Shown here piece after piece: positions 51,438-61,679 of a stretch of DNA of 64,000 bases (positions within the stretch are counted from its first letter, which is position 1; every line of letters starts with the position of its first letter). Below the pieces are notes generated by a model. That model was given only the letters and a program-made list of their open reading frames with translations. It did no database searches and was not told where the DNA came from. This stretch comes from Actinoplanes sp. SE50/110 (lineage in GTDB: Bacteria; Actinomycetota; Actinomycetes; Mycobacteriales; Micromonosporaceae): the NCBI RefSeq assembly GCF_900119315.1, contig NZ_LT827010.1, positions 1,343,501 to 1,407,500 of the forward strand, in the 5' to 3' direction. Both the position numbers and the translations under genes were made by a program.

Positions 51438-52598
51438 ATGAAGGCAGTGGTGTACGAGGGACCGCGACAGGTCAGCGTCAAGGAGGTGCCGGACGCGCGG
51501 ATCGAACGGCCCACGGATGTGCTGGTGCGCGTCACATCGGCGAACATCTGCGGTTCGGATCTGCACATGTACGAGGGCCGGACCGACTTCGAACCCGGCC
51601 GCTGGTTCGGGCACGAGAACCTGGGCCAGGTCGTCGAGGTCGGCGACGGGGTCGACAAAGTGCAGGTGGGCGAGTACGTGGTCCTGCCGTTCAACATCTC
51701 CTGCGGGCATTGCAAGAATTGCGAGCGGCAGCTGACGAACTACTGCCTGACCGCTCAGCCGGAGCCGAAGATGGCCGGCGCCGCATACGGTTTCGCGGAC
51801 ATGGGGCCATGGGCGGGGGGACAGGCCGAACTGCTCCGGGTGCCCTGGGGCGACTTCAACTGTCTGCGGCTGGGTGCGGACGCCGAGGAGCGTCAAACCG
51901 ACTACGTGATGCTGGCCGACATCTTCCCGACCGGCTACCACGCCACCGAGATGGCCGGCGTGCAGCCCGGTGACCAGACGGTCATCTACGGCGCCGGTCC
52001 GGTCGGTCTGATGGCCGCCCTGTCGGCGACCATCCGCGGAGCGAGCAAGGTGATGGTCGTCGACCGGCACCCCGACCGGCTGCGGCTGGCGGAGTCGATC
52101 GGCGCGATCGCCATCGACGACTCGAAGGTCGACCCGGTGCAGGCCGTCCTGGACCAGACGATGGGACTCGGGGCGGACAACGGCTGCGAGTGCGTCGGCT
52201 ATCAGGCGCACGAGCCGGACGGCCGGGAGCAGGCCAACCTGACGATGAACCGGCTGGTCGCCTCGGTGCGCTTCACCGGGAGGATCGGCAACGTCGGCGT
52301 CTTCGTGCCCCAGGACCCGGGCGCCGGCGACGAGCTTGCCAAACAGGGCAGACTCGCCTTCGACTACGGCATGTTCTGGTTCAAGGGCCAGCACATCGGC
52401 AGCGGGCAGGCCCCGGTCAAGAAGTACAACCGGCAGCTGCGCGACCTGATCGCCGCCGGCAAGGCCGAACCGTCCTTCATCGTCAGTCACGAGCTGCCCC
52501 TCGACCAGGCGCCCGAGGCCTACGAGCACTTCGACAAGCGCGACGACGGCTGGACGAAGGTCGTCCTGCACCCCGCGATGGCCGGGGCAGGTGCCTGA
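51438..52598 (+). CDS. Zinc-dependent alcohol/formaldehyde dehydrogenase (second paralogue)
   Basis: This 386-residue medium-chain dehydrogenase has CGSDLHMYEGR, GHENLGQVVEVGDG, the structural zinc cluster CGHCKNCERQLTNYC, the NAD motif YGAGPVGLMAAL and VVDRHPDRLRLAE. It is clearly related to the upstream gene and to glutathione-independent formaldehyde dehydrogenase (FdhA of Pseudomonas putida type). Such enzymes oxidise formaldehyde or act as dismutases using tightly bound NAD. ATG 51438 follows gaggagg. It ends just before the DJ-1/PfpI gene, suggesting a common transcript dealing with reactive carbonyls. Confidence 0.9.
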   Translation: MKAVVYEGPRQVSVKEVPDARIERPTDVLVRVTSANICGSDLHMYEGRTDFEPGRWFGHENLGQVVEVGDGVDKVQVGEYVVLPFNISCGHCKNCERQLTNYCLTAQPEPKMAGAAYGFADMGPWAGGQAELLRVPWGDFNCLRLGADAEERQTDYVMLADIFPTGYHATEMAGVQPGDQTVIYGAGPVGLMAALSATIRGASKVMVVDRHPDRLRLAESIGAIAIDDSKVDPVQAVLDQTMGLGADNGCECVGYQAHEPDGREQANLTMNRLVASVRFTGRIGNVGVFVPQDPGAGDELAKQGRLAFDYGMFWFKGQHIGSGQAPVKKYNRQLRDLIAAGKAEPSFIVSHELPLDQAPEAYEHFDKRDDGWTKVVLHPAMAGAGA

Positions 52599-52599
52599 G

Positions 52600-53174
52600 A
52601 TGGCCGGAGAGCTCAACGGACGCCGGATCGCCATCCTCGCCGCCGACGGGGTGGAACGCGTCGAACTGGAACAGCCGCGGCAGGCCCTCGACGGCGCAGG
52701 CGCCCGCACCGTCGTGGTCTCCATCGCCGGCGGTGAGATCCAGGCGCGCGACCACGACCTGGAAGCAGCCGGCGCCTTCACGGTCGATCAGCTGGTCGGC
52801 GAGGCATCGGTCGACGACGACGAGGCGCTGCTGCTGCCGGGTGGCACGGTGAACCCGGACAAGCTGCGGATGGAACCCGCGGCGGCGCGATTCGTGCGGG
52901 ACTTCGTCCGTTCCGGCAAGCCGGTCGCCTCGATCTGCCACGGCCCGTGGAACTTCGTCGAAGCGGCGTCGCCCGCGGGCGACGGCTGACCTCGTGGCCC
53001 AGCGTGCGCACCGACCTGCGCAACGCCGGGGCGGAGGTGGTCGACGAGCCGGTCGTCACCGACGGCAACATCACCACCAGCCGGTCCCCCGACGACCTGC
53101 CGGCCTTCTGCGAACGCATCCTGCACGAGTTCGCCAAAGCCCCGCAGCCCGTCGGCGCCGCGGGCCGGGCCTGA
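52600..53174 (+). pseudogene. DJ-1/PfpI family protein with frameshift
   Basis: The first part (from ATG 52600) is a normal PfpI N-terminus: [37 protein letters not shown] and the nucleophile SICHGPW (Cys113). After WNFVEA the frame changes. The rest, [20 protein letters not shown], then [10 protein letters not shown] and [16 protein letters not shown], is in the +2 frame and ends at 53174. Restoring one G near 52963-52969 would join them into a protein of about 190 residues of normal family length. So this is either a recent single-base deletion or a sequencing error. PfpI/DJ-1 proteins deal with glyoxal-type damage, fitting the dehydrogenase neighbours. Confidence 0.8.
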
Positions 53175-53259
53175 CCTCACCCGGGTCGGCCGCGGAGTCG
53201 GTCATCTCGACCGGGGTCTGCTGTTCCGGAGTGGAATGGGCGCGAAGACATCGATGGTG

Positions 53260-54549
53260 TCAGCGGGCCTGGGCGTCCGCATCCGGGGACAGCCTCCACG
53301 CGGCCGGGAATCCGGAAGGCTGGGCCGTGCCGGCGGGCAGTACCGGCTGTACCCGCTCCCGTTGGTCCGCAGGCAGTGCGTCGAGCAGGCGGCGCACTGC
53401 CGGCCACACCTCCGTCGCCGGCGGTGCCCCCGGCGCACCGACCAGGAGCAGGAGACGATCAGGATCGGCAGGGATCCGCCGTACGGCGTCGTCGTCCTCC
53501 CGATCGGGACGTATCCACAGGCCGCATCGGACCACCTCCACCAGCCAGCCGTCGGCGAGCCGTTGCAAGCCGGTCCCCACCGTCGAAGCGTGTGGCAGAG
53601 GCGGCCGCCAGTGCAGCAGACGAGGTGCCCTGCCGGGCTGAAACCGCAGCTGCTGGGCCGGGGGCCGCCAGACCGCGCGGCCCGCGGCATCCACCACGGT
53701 GCGCACCGCCACGTCGTCTGCCTCGACCGCGGGCATGCCCGCGTCGACGCGGACGGAGGCGACCGCGTCGCCCGGCAACCGTACGGCGAGTTCGTCGACG
53801 AGGTGGCCGCCGGACCCGTACGGGATGAGCAGGGGTTCGTCGCCGATCGTGGGCGCGAGCCGGCGGATGTACTCGGCCACTTCTGCCGCCGGGAGCACCG
53901 GATCGCCGGGACGGCCGATGACCAGGGACACCGAGGCCGGATCGACCGGCACCGCGAAGACCGGGTCATCGGGCGCGACGACCCGGTCCGCGGTGTGCAG
54001 CCAGAGTCCGGCCGGGATCGGCGTCGCCCGCAGCGGCGCCTCCGCCTGCGGTGGCGGGGTCAGCGTGCGCTGCCACCTGGGGGCGGGGTGTCGTGGTCCG
54101 TCGACGACGGGTTCGGCCCCGGGGCGGAATGTCCGCCACGCTCCGCCGAAGGCGAACAGCGCGTCGGGGAGGACGATCACCGGTCCGTCCGGGGCGATCA
54201 CGGGGAGGTTCAGCGACTCGGCAAGGTGCCGGGCCGCACACCAGCCGTCCGGTCCCGGTGCGCCCGCCCCCGGCAGCACGAGCCGTACCGCCGCACACTC
54301 CGGTGCCAGTCCGCGGTTGAGCAAGGACCGCAACACCGGGATGTCCGGCACCACGGTGGTGTGCACCACCACCGTGGTCACGTGGGTTTCGCCGGGCAGC
54401 TGTGGCAGCTCCGGCAGATCCTGCTCAGCGTCGCCGTCAACGACCAGAAGCGTCGATCCGCGCTGGCGGATCCTGGGAACGGCAGGGTTCTCGAACAGTG
54501 GTGGCTCCTTCCGTGTCGTGGCCTTCGGCAGGAAATCGGCAGGCGTCAC
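53260..54549 (-). CDS. Hypothetical protein, second gene of an unknown pair
   Basis: This 429-residue protein is rich in Pro/Val/Ala/Asp, with no signal peptide or membrane span. It has repeating beta-alpha segments such as STLLVVDGDAEQ, TTVVVHTTVVPDIPVL, GPVIVLPDALFAFGG, ASVSLVIGRPGDPVL, EPLLIPYGSGGHLVDEL and DRLLLLVGAPGAPPATEVW. These suggest several related domains of about 100 residues. I do not recognise a family. GTG 54549 overlaps the stop of the upstream membrane protein gene (GTGA), so the two are translated together. High-GC third positions support coding. Confidence 0.75.
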   Translation of the reverse strand: MTPADFLPKATTRKEPPLFENPAVPRIRQRGSTLLVVDGDAEQDLPELPQLPGETHVTTVVVHTTVVPDIPVLRSLLNRGLAPECAAVRLVLPGAGAPGPDGWCAARHLAESLNLPVIAPDGPVIVLPDALFAFGGAWRTFRPGAEPVVDGPRHPAPRWQRTLTPPPQAEAPLRATPIPAGLWLHTADRVVAPDDPVFAVPVDPASVSLVIGRPGDPVLPAAEVAEYIRRLAPTIGDEPLLIPYGSGGHLVDELAVRLPGDAVASVRVDAGMPAVEADDVAVRTVVDAAGRAVWRPPAQQLRFQPGRAPRLLHWRPPLPHASTVGTGLQRLADGWLVEVVRCGLWIRPDREDDDAVRRIPADPDRLLLLVGAPGAPPATEVWPAVRRLLDALPADQRERVQPVLPAGTAQPSGFPAAWRLSPDADAQAR

Positions 54550-55634
54550 TCGGCGCGGCAGTCTGCCCGCAGCGCGGAGACGCCGAGGTGGTCGCCCTCG
54601 CGTCCGCTGCCCCAGTCGACGCCCCGGGTCACCAACTGGACTGAGATCTCGCCCGAGGTGACGCTGTACCGGCCGGCGTCGACCCAGCGGCCCTGGTTGG
54701 CCGACTGGTCGACGTCGAACTCGGCGACGACGTCCGCATCGATGTCGTCATCGGCACGGAGCAGGTAGTGTGCCGGCTCACCCGCCGCGTCCTTCGGGTT
54801 GCCGGTGCCGGGCACATAGACGCCGACGGCGCAGCTGCCGGTGCGGACGGTTCCGGTGCGGAACCACCACACGATGACGTTGTCCCGGTCGTCCCTGGTC
54901 GGTGAGCCGCTCATGGGCACGGCTGCGACCCGCCCCCCGCAGCCGTCGGAGGTCCAACCACCGCGGGACGGGAAGTACCAGTCGCTGGCCTGACCGCTCA
55001 CGTGGTAACCGCGATCCGCGCTCTGCGGACAGCTCTCGCCGGCCACCGCCACGAACCGGGAAGCCTCGGGCGTCCTGGCCGCCGCTGACGATGACACCTT
55101 GCGCAGCTGCGTCGCATGCGGCTGCGGGGAGGCGGGCGTCGTAGCGGGCTCGCTGCCCGCGCCGGGCAGCTCCGTTCCCGCGCCGGGCGGGGTGGACACC
55201 ATGGCGCTCGGACCGTCGACCACGATGCCGTTCCGTCCGTCCCCAGTGGCACTCGGCGCGCCCCTGTCGTGATCGGGAACGAGAATGATGAGGCCGACGG
55301 CGACAGCGGTGGCCACGCCGGCCGCCACCGCCACCGGACGGCGCAGTGACCGGGCCGGGGCGTGACCACCCGTCCCTCCGCCGTCGGCAGCCGCGGCCGA
55401 GCCGGCCCGGCCGGTGCAGTGCGGCGCGATGCCGGTCGGTGCGATGAATCCGGCCCAGCTGCTGCTGACACCCGGCTTCTCGGAAGGCCGATGCCGACCG
55501 GCCGGCCTGACCGTCTCCGAGGTCAACACGAACAACGGACGTCGCAGCGTGAACTCGCCCGACGACCGATCTTCGGGGCCGCCTTCGTCGTTGTGCGTCA
55601 CACCGGGCCCTCTACCGTCCGCCGCGCCGATCAT
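54546..55634 (-). CDS. Membrane-anchored protein with extracellular domain, first gene of an unknown pair
   Basis: This 362-residue protein has a disordered cytoplasmic N-terminus of about 95 residues, then one membrane span (PVAVAAGVATAVAVGLIILV). A Ser/Thr/Pro linker follows, then an extracellular C-terminal domain of about 165 residues with four cysteines (SCPQS, GCGGR, GSCAV and a final ADCRAE). Its pattern (VIVWWFRTG, CAVGVYVPGTG, HYLLRADDD, AEFDVDQ, GRWVDAGRYSV) faintly resembles golvesin-type beta-sandwich domains, which I offer only as a lead. ATG 55634 or GTG 55601 may be the start. The stop overlaps the next gene by 4 bp. Confidence 0.72.
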   Translation of the reverse strand: MIGAADGRGPGVTHNDEGGPEDRSSGEFTLRRPLFVLTSETVRPAGRHRPSEKPGVSSSWAGFIAPTGIAPHCTGRAGSAAAADGGGTGGHAPARSLRRPVAVAAGVATAVAVGLIILVPDHDRGAPSATGDGRNGIVVDGPSAMVSTPPGAGTELPGAGSEPATTPASPQPHATQLRKVSSSAAARTPEASRFVAVAGESCPQSADRGYHVSGQASDWYFPSRGGWTSDGCGGRVAAVPMSGSPTRDDRDNVIVWWFRTGTVRTGSCAVGVYVPGTGNPKDAAGEPAHYLLRADDDIDADVVAEFDVDQSANQGRWVDAGRYSVTSGEISVQLVTRGVDWGSGREGDHLGVSALRADCRAE

Positions 55635-56098
55635 GATTTCGGCATGCTACGGGCGGGGGACCTGCGCGAACAGGCTTTGTTACGACCTTTGCCGGTTCGT
55701 TGCGAGCGAACGCTCTCTCGCCGCGGCGGCCATTCTCGCGGCTACGGCGGAACTGGACATTCAACCTCAAGCCGCCCGCTTCGCCGCACCACGCGTACTC
55801 GTCTCGCCGCCCCGGCATCGGCACCGTTGCCGGTGGCAAACCGCGAAGTGGCGCGGCAGCTGATCGCCGGGCGTATGGCGCCCCACCCGCAGCGATCGTG
55901 AGCCGCCTCGAACGAGATTTCACGTTGGCCGGCCCGCCGGCCGCGCGGTCCGACCGTGCCGCGCTCGCGCGGCGCCTTGATCCATGGCGCTGTCTCCCAT
56001 CCGCTGTCCGCGGTTTACTCGACCAGCGACGGCTCGGCAAGGAGATCGCCAAGCGATCCGTCCAGGACACGGTGCAGTTGGTGGGGCTGCGAGGAGCG
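55635..56098. other. Intergenic stretch, no supported gene
   Basis: 464 bp. Long open frames on both strands overlap each other and give Arg/Ser-rich products. On the minus strand a short frame near 56040-56095 (HRVLDGSLGDLLAEPSLVE) looks like a normal protein end, so a gene remnant is possible but not demonstrable. Confidence 0.5.
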
Positions 56099-56569
56099 CT
56101 ATTTCGCGACGCCATGCTCGGCGTAGACGGGACGTGCCCCTTGCCGGGCTGCGGCCGCGGTCGTGATTCGACGTGCCAGGCGAGCCGGTACGTACGTCTC
56201 AAGATCGGTGATGGCCACGAATCGCCAATCGGCCAGCTCGCCGTCGACGAAGTCGATCCGGGCTCGATCTCTCTCGGGAAGGATGCCGCCGTCGAAGATG
56301 AACAGGAGCTTGTCACCCTCGCCTGTAGCGGGTGCCCAGTCGACGATCAGGTGGTCACCGATGGCCGGCGAGAGCCCCAGCTCCTCGGCGACTTCACGAA
56401 TACAGGCAGCCTTCGGTGATTCGCCGGCTTCAACGTATCCGCCCGGTATCTCCCACCCGGTCTTGTAACTCGGCTGGACGAGGAGCACGCATCCTGCCTC
56501 GTCGAAGAACAGGACGCCGGCGGCGACCTGCGGGCGGGAGACGTCGGGCGGTTCGTTGGGGCTGGTCAC
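56099..56569 (-). CDS. Nudix hydrolase
   Basis: This 156-residue protein has a complete Nudix box: GYVEAGESPKAACIREVAEE followed by LGL (Gx5Ex7REUxEExGU). It is preceded by VAAGVLFFDEAGCVLLVQPSY. It hydrolyses a nucleoside diphosphate linked to another group; the substrate cannot be told. I chose GTG 56569 (MTSPNEPPDVSRP), which has a weak ribosome binding site. Upstream in-frame starts exist. The frame runs further upstream without a recognisable domain. Confidence 0.87.
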   Translation of the reverse strand: MTSPNEPPDVSRPQVAAGVLFFDEAGCVLLVQPSYKTGWEIPGGYVEAGESPKAACIREVAEELGLSPAIGDHLIVDWAPATGEGDKLLFIFDGGILPERDRARIDFVDGELADWRFVAITDLETYVPARLARRITTAAAARQGARPVYAEHGVAK

Positions 56570-56996
56570 GCTTGGAAGGTATCGGCACCGGAGCAGCACC
56601 CTTGTGCGGGTTCCCATCCGCATCCTGCTGCGGTCCGCAGCTCGCTGCGTGATCTCCCTACTCACCTGACTCACGATCTGTGCCGAACCTGCCGCACCGC
56701 CCCCGGTGTCCGTTCCCGGAGGCGGGCGGCGGCCGTCGATCTTTAAGGAGCCGTGCCGTGACCGCAATAGGGAGCGCGACCAATGAGCGGCTTCTTGTCC
56801 GCTGGGGTCCGTGAGCCATCGGACTTCGCGCAAGCTCGGCTCGATCGGCACGTGGCGCCGCGCGGACTGCGGCGAGGAGGACCCGTACTCGCTCCGCCGC
56901 GTCGCGCCCGGGTGGTGGCCTACAAGATCATCCGGGCGGGTGAACGACGAAGGCCCTGGTCGGAGGGACAACCCCTGACCTGGGCCTCCGTTGCGG
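56570..56996. other. Intergenic stretch before tRNA-Gly, no protein gene seen
   Basis: 427 bp between the Nudix gene and tRNA-Gly. Apart from the hairpin at 56951-56987 I see nothing supportable. Open frames on both strands look like shadows. Confidence 0.5.
56951..56987 (-). terminator. Hairpin after tRNA-Gly
   Basis: AGGCCC-T-GGTC (56951-56961) pairs with GACC-T-GGGCCT (56977-56987) with one T/T mismatch across a 15-nt loop. It lies 9 bp beyond the 3' end of the minus-strand tRNA. Confidence 0.6.
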
Positions 56997-57067
56997 AGCG
57001 GGCGACGAGAATCGAACTCGCGTAATCAGTTTGGAAGACTGAGGCTCTACCATTGAGCTACGCCCGC
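56997..57067 (-). tRNA. tRNA-Gly (anticodon TCC)
   Basis: On the minus strand the acceptor arms GCGGGCG/CGCCCGC pair fully. The D-arm (TAGCTCAATGGTAGAGC), anticodon stem with loop containing TCC, and T-arm with GTTCGATTC are all present. 71 nt with discriminator T; CCA is not encoded. Confidence 0.95.
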
Positions 57068-57197
57068 GAGGCCCCGGATCGCTCCGGGTCTCGGGCACAG
57101 CTTACTGAATCATCTGCCGTCCGCGCGAACCGGATTCCCCAGCAGGTGACTCCAGCGCACACGCGGGTGAGCAGACCGCATACACTGGCCGACGCCA

Positions 57198-57271
57198 CGG
57201 GGTGTGGCGCAGCTTGGTAGCGCACTCGCTTTGGGAGCGAGGGGCCGTGGGTTCAAATCCCGCCACCCCGA
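57198..57271 (+). tRNA. tRNA-Pro (anticodon TGG)
   Basis: The acceptor arms CGGGGTG/CACCCCG pair fully. The D-arm contains GCGCAGCTTGGTAGCGC, the anticodon stem CTCGC/GCGAG encloses TTTGGGA with anticodon TGG, and the T-arm contains GGTTCAAATCC. 74 nt with discriminator A; CCA is not encoded. It lies 38 bp upstream of the trigger factor gene. Confidence 0.96.
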
Positions 57272-57309
57272 CTGATTACTAACTATCCGCAGCAACAAGG
57301 AGTACGCCT

Positions 57310-58659
57310 GTGAAGAGCACCGTCGAGACTCTGAGCCCGACCCGGGTGAAGCTCGCCATCGAGGTGCCGTTCGACGAGCTCAAGCCGAGCCTGCAGAAGG
57401 CGTACCGGGAGATCGGCGCGCAGGTTCAGGTGCCGGGCTTCCGAAAGGGCAAGGTGCCGTCCGCGGTGATCGACCAGCGCGTCGGCCGGGGCGCTGTGCT
57501 GAACGAGGCCGTCCAGGAGGCGATCCCGCAGCAGATCCTCGCCGCGGTCCAGGAGCACGACGTCAAGACGCTCGGCCGCCCTGAGGTGGAGATCACCGAG
57601 TTCGCCGACAACGCGCCGCTGAAGTTCACCGCCGAGGTGGACGTGCGGCCGGAGATCGTGGTTCCGGACCTGTCGACGATCAGCGTCGAGGTGCCGGCCG
57701 TCGAGATCGGCGACAACGAGATCGACGAGCAGATCAACGGCCTGCGGGAGCGTTTCGCCACGCTGAAGACGGTGGAGCGGGCCGCTGCGGAGGGCGACTA
57801 CGTCCAGCTCGACCTGAACGCGACCGTCGACGGCGAGGAGGTGCCGGGCGGCTCGGCCACCAACATCTCCCACGAGGTGGGCAGCAAGCAGCTGCTCCCG
57901 GGTCTGGACGAGGTGCTGGTCGGCCTGTCCGCCGGCGACGAGACCACCTTCACCACCCAGCTGGTCGGCGGCGACTTCGCCGGCCGTGACGCTGACGTGA
58001 AGGTCGTCGTGCGCACCGTCAAGGACAAGCAGCTGCCCGAGATCGACGACGACTTCGCGCAGCTGGCGAGCGAGTTCGACACTCTCGAGGAGCTGCGCGG
58101 CGACCTGCGCGAGCGGCTCACCAAGGTGAAGAAGGTCGAGCAGATCTACGCCGCCCGTGACGAGGCTCTCAAGCAGCTCGTCGAGGCCGCGAACATTCCG
58201 GCCCCGGAGGGTGTCGTCAAGGACGAGGTCGAGGGCCGCAAGCAGGCCATGACCGACCAGCTGGAGCGGATCGGCGCCACCCTGGCCGACTACCTCGCCT
58301 CCGAGGAGAAGACCGAGGAGCAGATCGACCAGGAGCTGACCGAGGCGGCCCAGGAGGGCGTCCGGATCCAGCTGCTGCTCGACACCGTCGCCGACGCCGA
58401 GGACGTCCAGGTCACCGACGACGAGTTCGGTCACGAGATCGTGCACCGGGCGCAGCGCGCCCAGATGCAGCCTCAGCAGTACTACGACCAGCTGGTCCGG
58501 TCGGGCGCCGCGGCGGCCGTCTTCGGCGACGTGCGCCGGGGCAAGGCCCTCGCCTCGGTGATGGAGCAGGTCACGATGAAGGACAGCGAGGGCAACACGC
58601 TCACGCTGGACGACCTGCGCGCCGCCAGCGAGGACGAGCACGCCGGTCACAACCACTGA
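57310..58659 (+). CDS. tig: Trigger factor
   Basis: This 449-residue ribosome-bound chaperone and prolyl isomerase has three domains. The ribosome-binding domain (1-145) carries the signature GFRKGKVPSAVI near residue 44. The FKBP-type PPIase domain is about residues 155-240 (GDYVQLDLNATVDGEEVPGG, QLLPGLDEVLVGL). The C-terminal helical arms run from about 250 to 430 (AREALKQLVEAANIP-like text). The end is His-containing (EHAGHNH). The GTG start at 57310 follows aacaaggag. It heads the tig-clpP1-clpP2-clpX block conserved in actinobacteria. Confidence 0.96.
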   Translation: MKSTVETLSPTRVKLAIEVPFDELKPSLQKAYREIGAQVQVPGFRKGKVPSAVIDQRVGRGAVLNEAVQEAIPQQILAAVQEHDVKTLGRPEVEITEFADNAPLKFTAEVDVRPEIVVPDLSTISVEVPAVEIGDNEIDEQINGLRERFATLKTVERAAAEGDYVQLDLNATVDGEEVPGGSATNISHEVGSKQLLPGLDEVLVGLSAGDETTFTTQLVGGDFAGRDADVKVVVRTVKDKQLPEIDDDFAQLASEFDTLEELRGDLRERLTKVKKVEQIYAARDEALKQLVEAANIPAPEGVVKDEVEGRKQAMTDQLERIGATLADYLASEEKTEEQIDQELTEAAQEGVRIQLLLDTVADAEDVQVTDDEFGHEIVHRAQRAQMQPQQYYDQLVRSGAAAAVFGDVRRGKALASVMEQVTMKDSEGNTLTLDDLRAASEDEHAGHNH

Positions 58660-58744
58660 TCCAGGCAGTCGCAGACGGCCACCGCGCACCGCTCACGGTC
58701 CGCGGTGGCCACTGCCGTTTCAGGGGTACGTACGGGGGCCGGTG

Positions 58745-58758
58745 CGCTGTCAGCGAAC
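58745..58758. promoter_or_regulatory. ClgR-type binding site upstream of clpP1
   Basis: The minus strand reads GTTCGCTGACAGCG, matching the ClgR consensus GTTCGC-N5-GCG known from Streptomyces and corynebacterial clp promoters. It lies 110 bp before the clpP1 ATG. Confidence 0.7.
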
Positions 58759-58867
58759 ACCTGCCCGAGCGGGAAGCTGATGCGCAATCGACCGGTTAGG
58801 TTGGTCGTACGACGGACAACCTGCCGGCCGGAGCCTCGGCCGACACAGCAAGCTGTGAAGGGCTGCC

Positions 58868-59503
58868 ATGACCGAACTCCACATCCCTGCCGGGCCCGTG
58901 TCGCGGCGCGGCGGCGACTCCCTGAGTGGCAACCTCGACGACTCGGTCTTCAACCGCCTGCTGCGTGAGCGGATCATCTTCCTCGGCAGCGAGGTGACCG
59001 ACGCGGTCGCCAACCGCATCTGCGCGCAGCTCCTGCTGCTCTCCGCCGAGGACCCGGAGCGGGACATCCACCTCTGGATCAACTCGCCGGGCGGCTCTGT
59101 CTACTCGGGTATGGCCATCTACGACACGATGCAGTTCATCGACAACGACGTGTCGACCGTCGGGATGGGCATGGCCGCCTCGATGGGGCAGTTCCTGCTC
59201 TGCGCCGGCACCCCCGGCAAGCGGTACGCCCTGCCCCACGCCCGCATCATGATGCACCAGCCGTCCGGTGGTATGGGTGGCACCGCCGCCGACATCGCCA
59301 TCCAGGCGGAGCAGATGCTGTACACCAAGCGCATGTTCCAGGAGCGGATCGCGTTCCACACGGGCCAGACCCAGGAGCAGATCGCCGCCGACTTCGACCG
59401 GGACCGCTGGTTCACGGCCGCCGAGGCGCAGGACTATGGCTTCATCGACAAGGTGATCACCGGGGCCGTCCAGGTCCCGGACGGTGCCGGAACGCTGAAC
59501 TGA
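58868..59503 (+). CDS. clpP1: ATP-dependent Clp protease proteolytic subunit 1
   Basis: This 211-residue serine protease subunit has the nucleophile in [12 protein letters not shown] (Ser105) and the histidine in [12 protein letters not shown] (His130), with the [11 protein letters not shown] chain-binding loop. It forms mixed ClpP1P2 tetradecamers that work with ClpX or ClpC. The ATG follows gaagggctgcc. It is 11 bp upstream of clpP2 in one operon, and a ClgR-type site lies upstream, suggesting stress control of the operon. Confidence 0.96.
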   Translation: MTELHIPAGPVSRRGGDSLSGNLDDSVFNRLLRERIIFLGSEVTDAVANRICAQLLLLSAEDPERDIHLWINSPGGSVYSGMAIYDTMQFIDNDVSTVGMGMAASMGQFLLCAGTPGKRYALPHARIMMHQPSGGMGGTAADIAIQAEQMLYTKRMFQERIAFHTGQTQEQIAADFDRDRWFTAAEAQDYGFIDKVITGAVQVPDGAGTLN

Positions 59504-59514
59504 GGAGCTGAACC

Positions 59515-60177
59515 ATGACCGACCTTTCCATGCCTCCCGGGTTCGCTCCGGTGCACAACCGCTACGTGCTGCCCTCGTTCACCGAGCGCACCTCGTACGG
59601 TCTCAAGGAGTCGAACCCGTACAACAAGATGTTCGAGGACCGGATCATCTTCCTCGGCGTCCAGGTGGACGACGCGTCGGCGAACGACGTGATGGCCCAG
59701 CTGCTGACGCTGGAGAGCACCGACCCGGACCGCGACATCCTGATGTACATCAACTCCCCGGGTGGCTCGTTCACCGCGATGACCGCGATCTACGACACCA
59801 TGCAGTACGTGCGGCCCGACATCAGCACGGTCTGCCTGGGCCAGGCGGCCAGTGCGGCCGCGGTGCTGCTCGCCGGTGGCACCCCGGGTAAGCGGATGGC
59901 GCTGCCGCACTCGCGGATCATCATCCACCAGCCGGCCACCGAGGGTGGTTACGGCCAGGGTTCGGACATCGAGATCCAGGCGCGCGAGATCATGCGGATG
60001 CGGACCCAGCTGGAGGACATGATCTCCCAGCATTCGGGTCAGTCGATCGAGAAGGTCCGTAAGGACATCGACCGGGATAAGATCATGACGGCGGCTGAGG
60101 CCAAGGAGTACGGCCTGGTCGACGTGGTGCTCGCGACCCGCAAGAAGAGCCTGCAGACGGTCGGCGCGAGCAGCTGA
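59515..60177 (+). CDS. clpP2: ATP-dependent Clp protease proteolytic subunit 2
   Basis: This 220-residue ClpP paralogue has Ser113 in [12 protein letters not shown] and His138 in [13 protein letters not shown], with [17 protein letters not shown]. It lies directly after clpP1. The N-terminus is longer than that of ClpP1, with [17 protein letters not shown] before the core, and is probably processed, as is known for actinobacterial ClpP subunits. The ribosome binding site gaggagc precedes ATG 59515. Confidence 0.96.
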   Translation: MTDLSMPPGFAPVHNRYVLPSFTERTSYGLKESNPYNKMFEDRIIFLGVQVDDASANDVMAQLLTLESTDPDRDILMYINSPGGSFTAMTAIYDTMQYVRPDISTVCLGQAASAAAVLLAGGTPGKRMALPHSRIIIHQPATEGGYGQGSDIEIQAREIMRMRTQLEDMISQHSGQSIEKVRKDIDRDKIMTAAEAKEYGLVDVVLATRKKSLQTVGASS

Positions 60178-60389
60178 GACACGTGACGTCAGGGGCCGGA
60201 CCGGTCACGCTAGACTGGCCGGTCCCTGACACGCCCGTTTTGGGGGGTCGGAGAACAGCCCCTTTGCGGGTAACGTCGAGCCAGCATCCTCAGTTACGCG
60301 GGTCGGCAGACGATGAGATGGCAACGAGGCAATCCGTCCTCGGACACGGACCGGCCAGTGGTCAGTCGTTGAGCGCAAGGAGAACGTAG

Positions 60390-61675
<1,286 letters not shown>

Positions 61676-61679
<4 letters not shown>

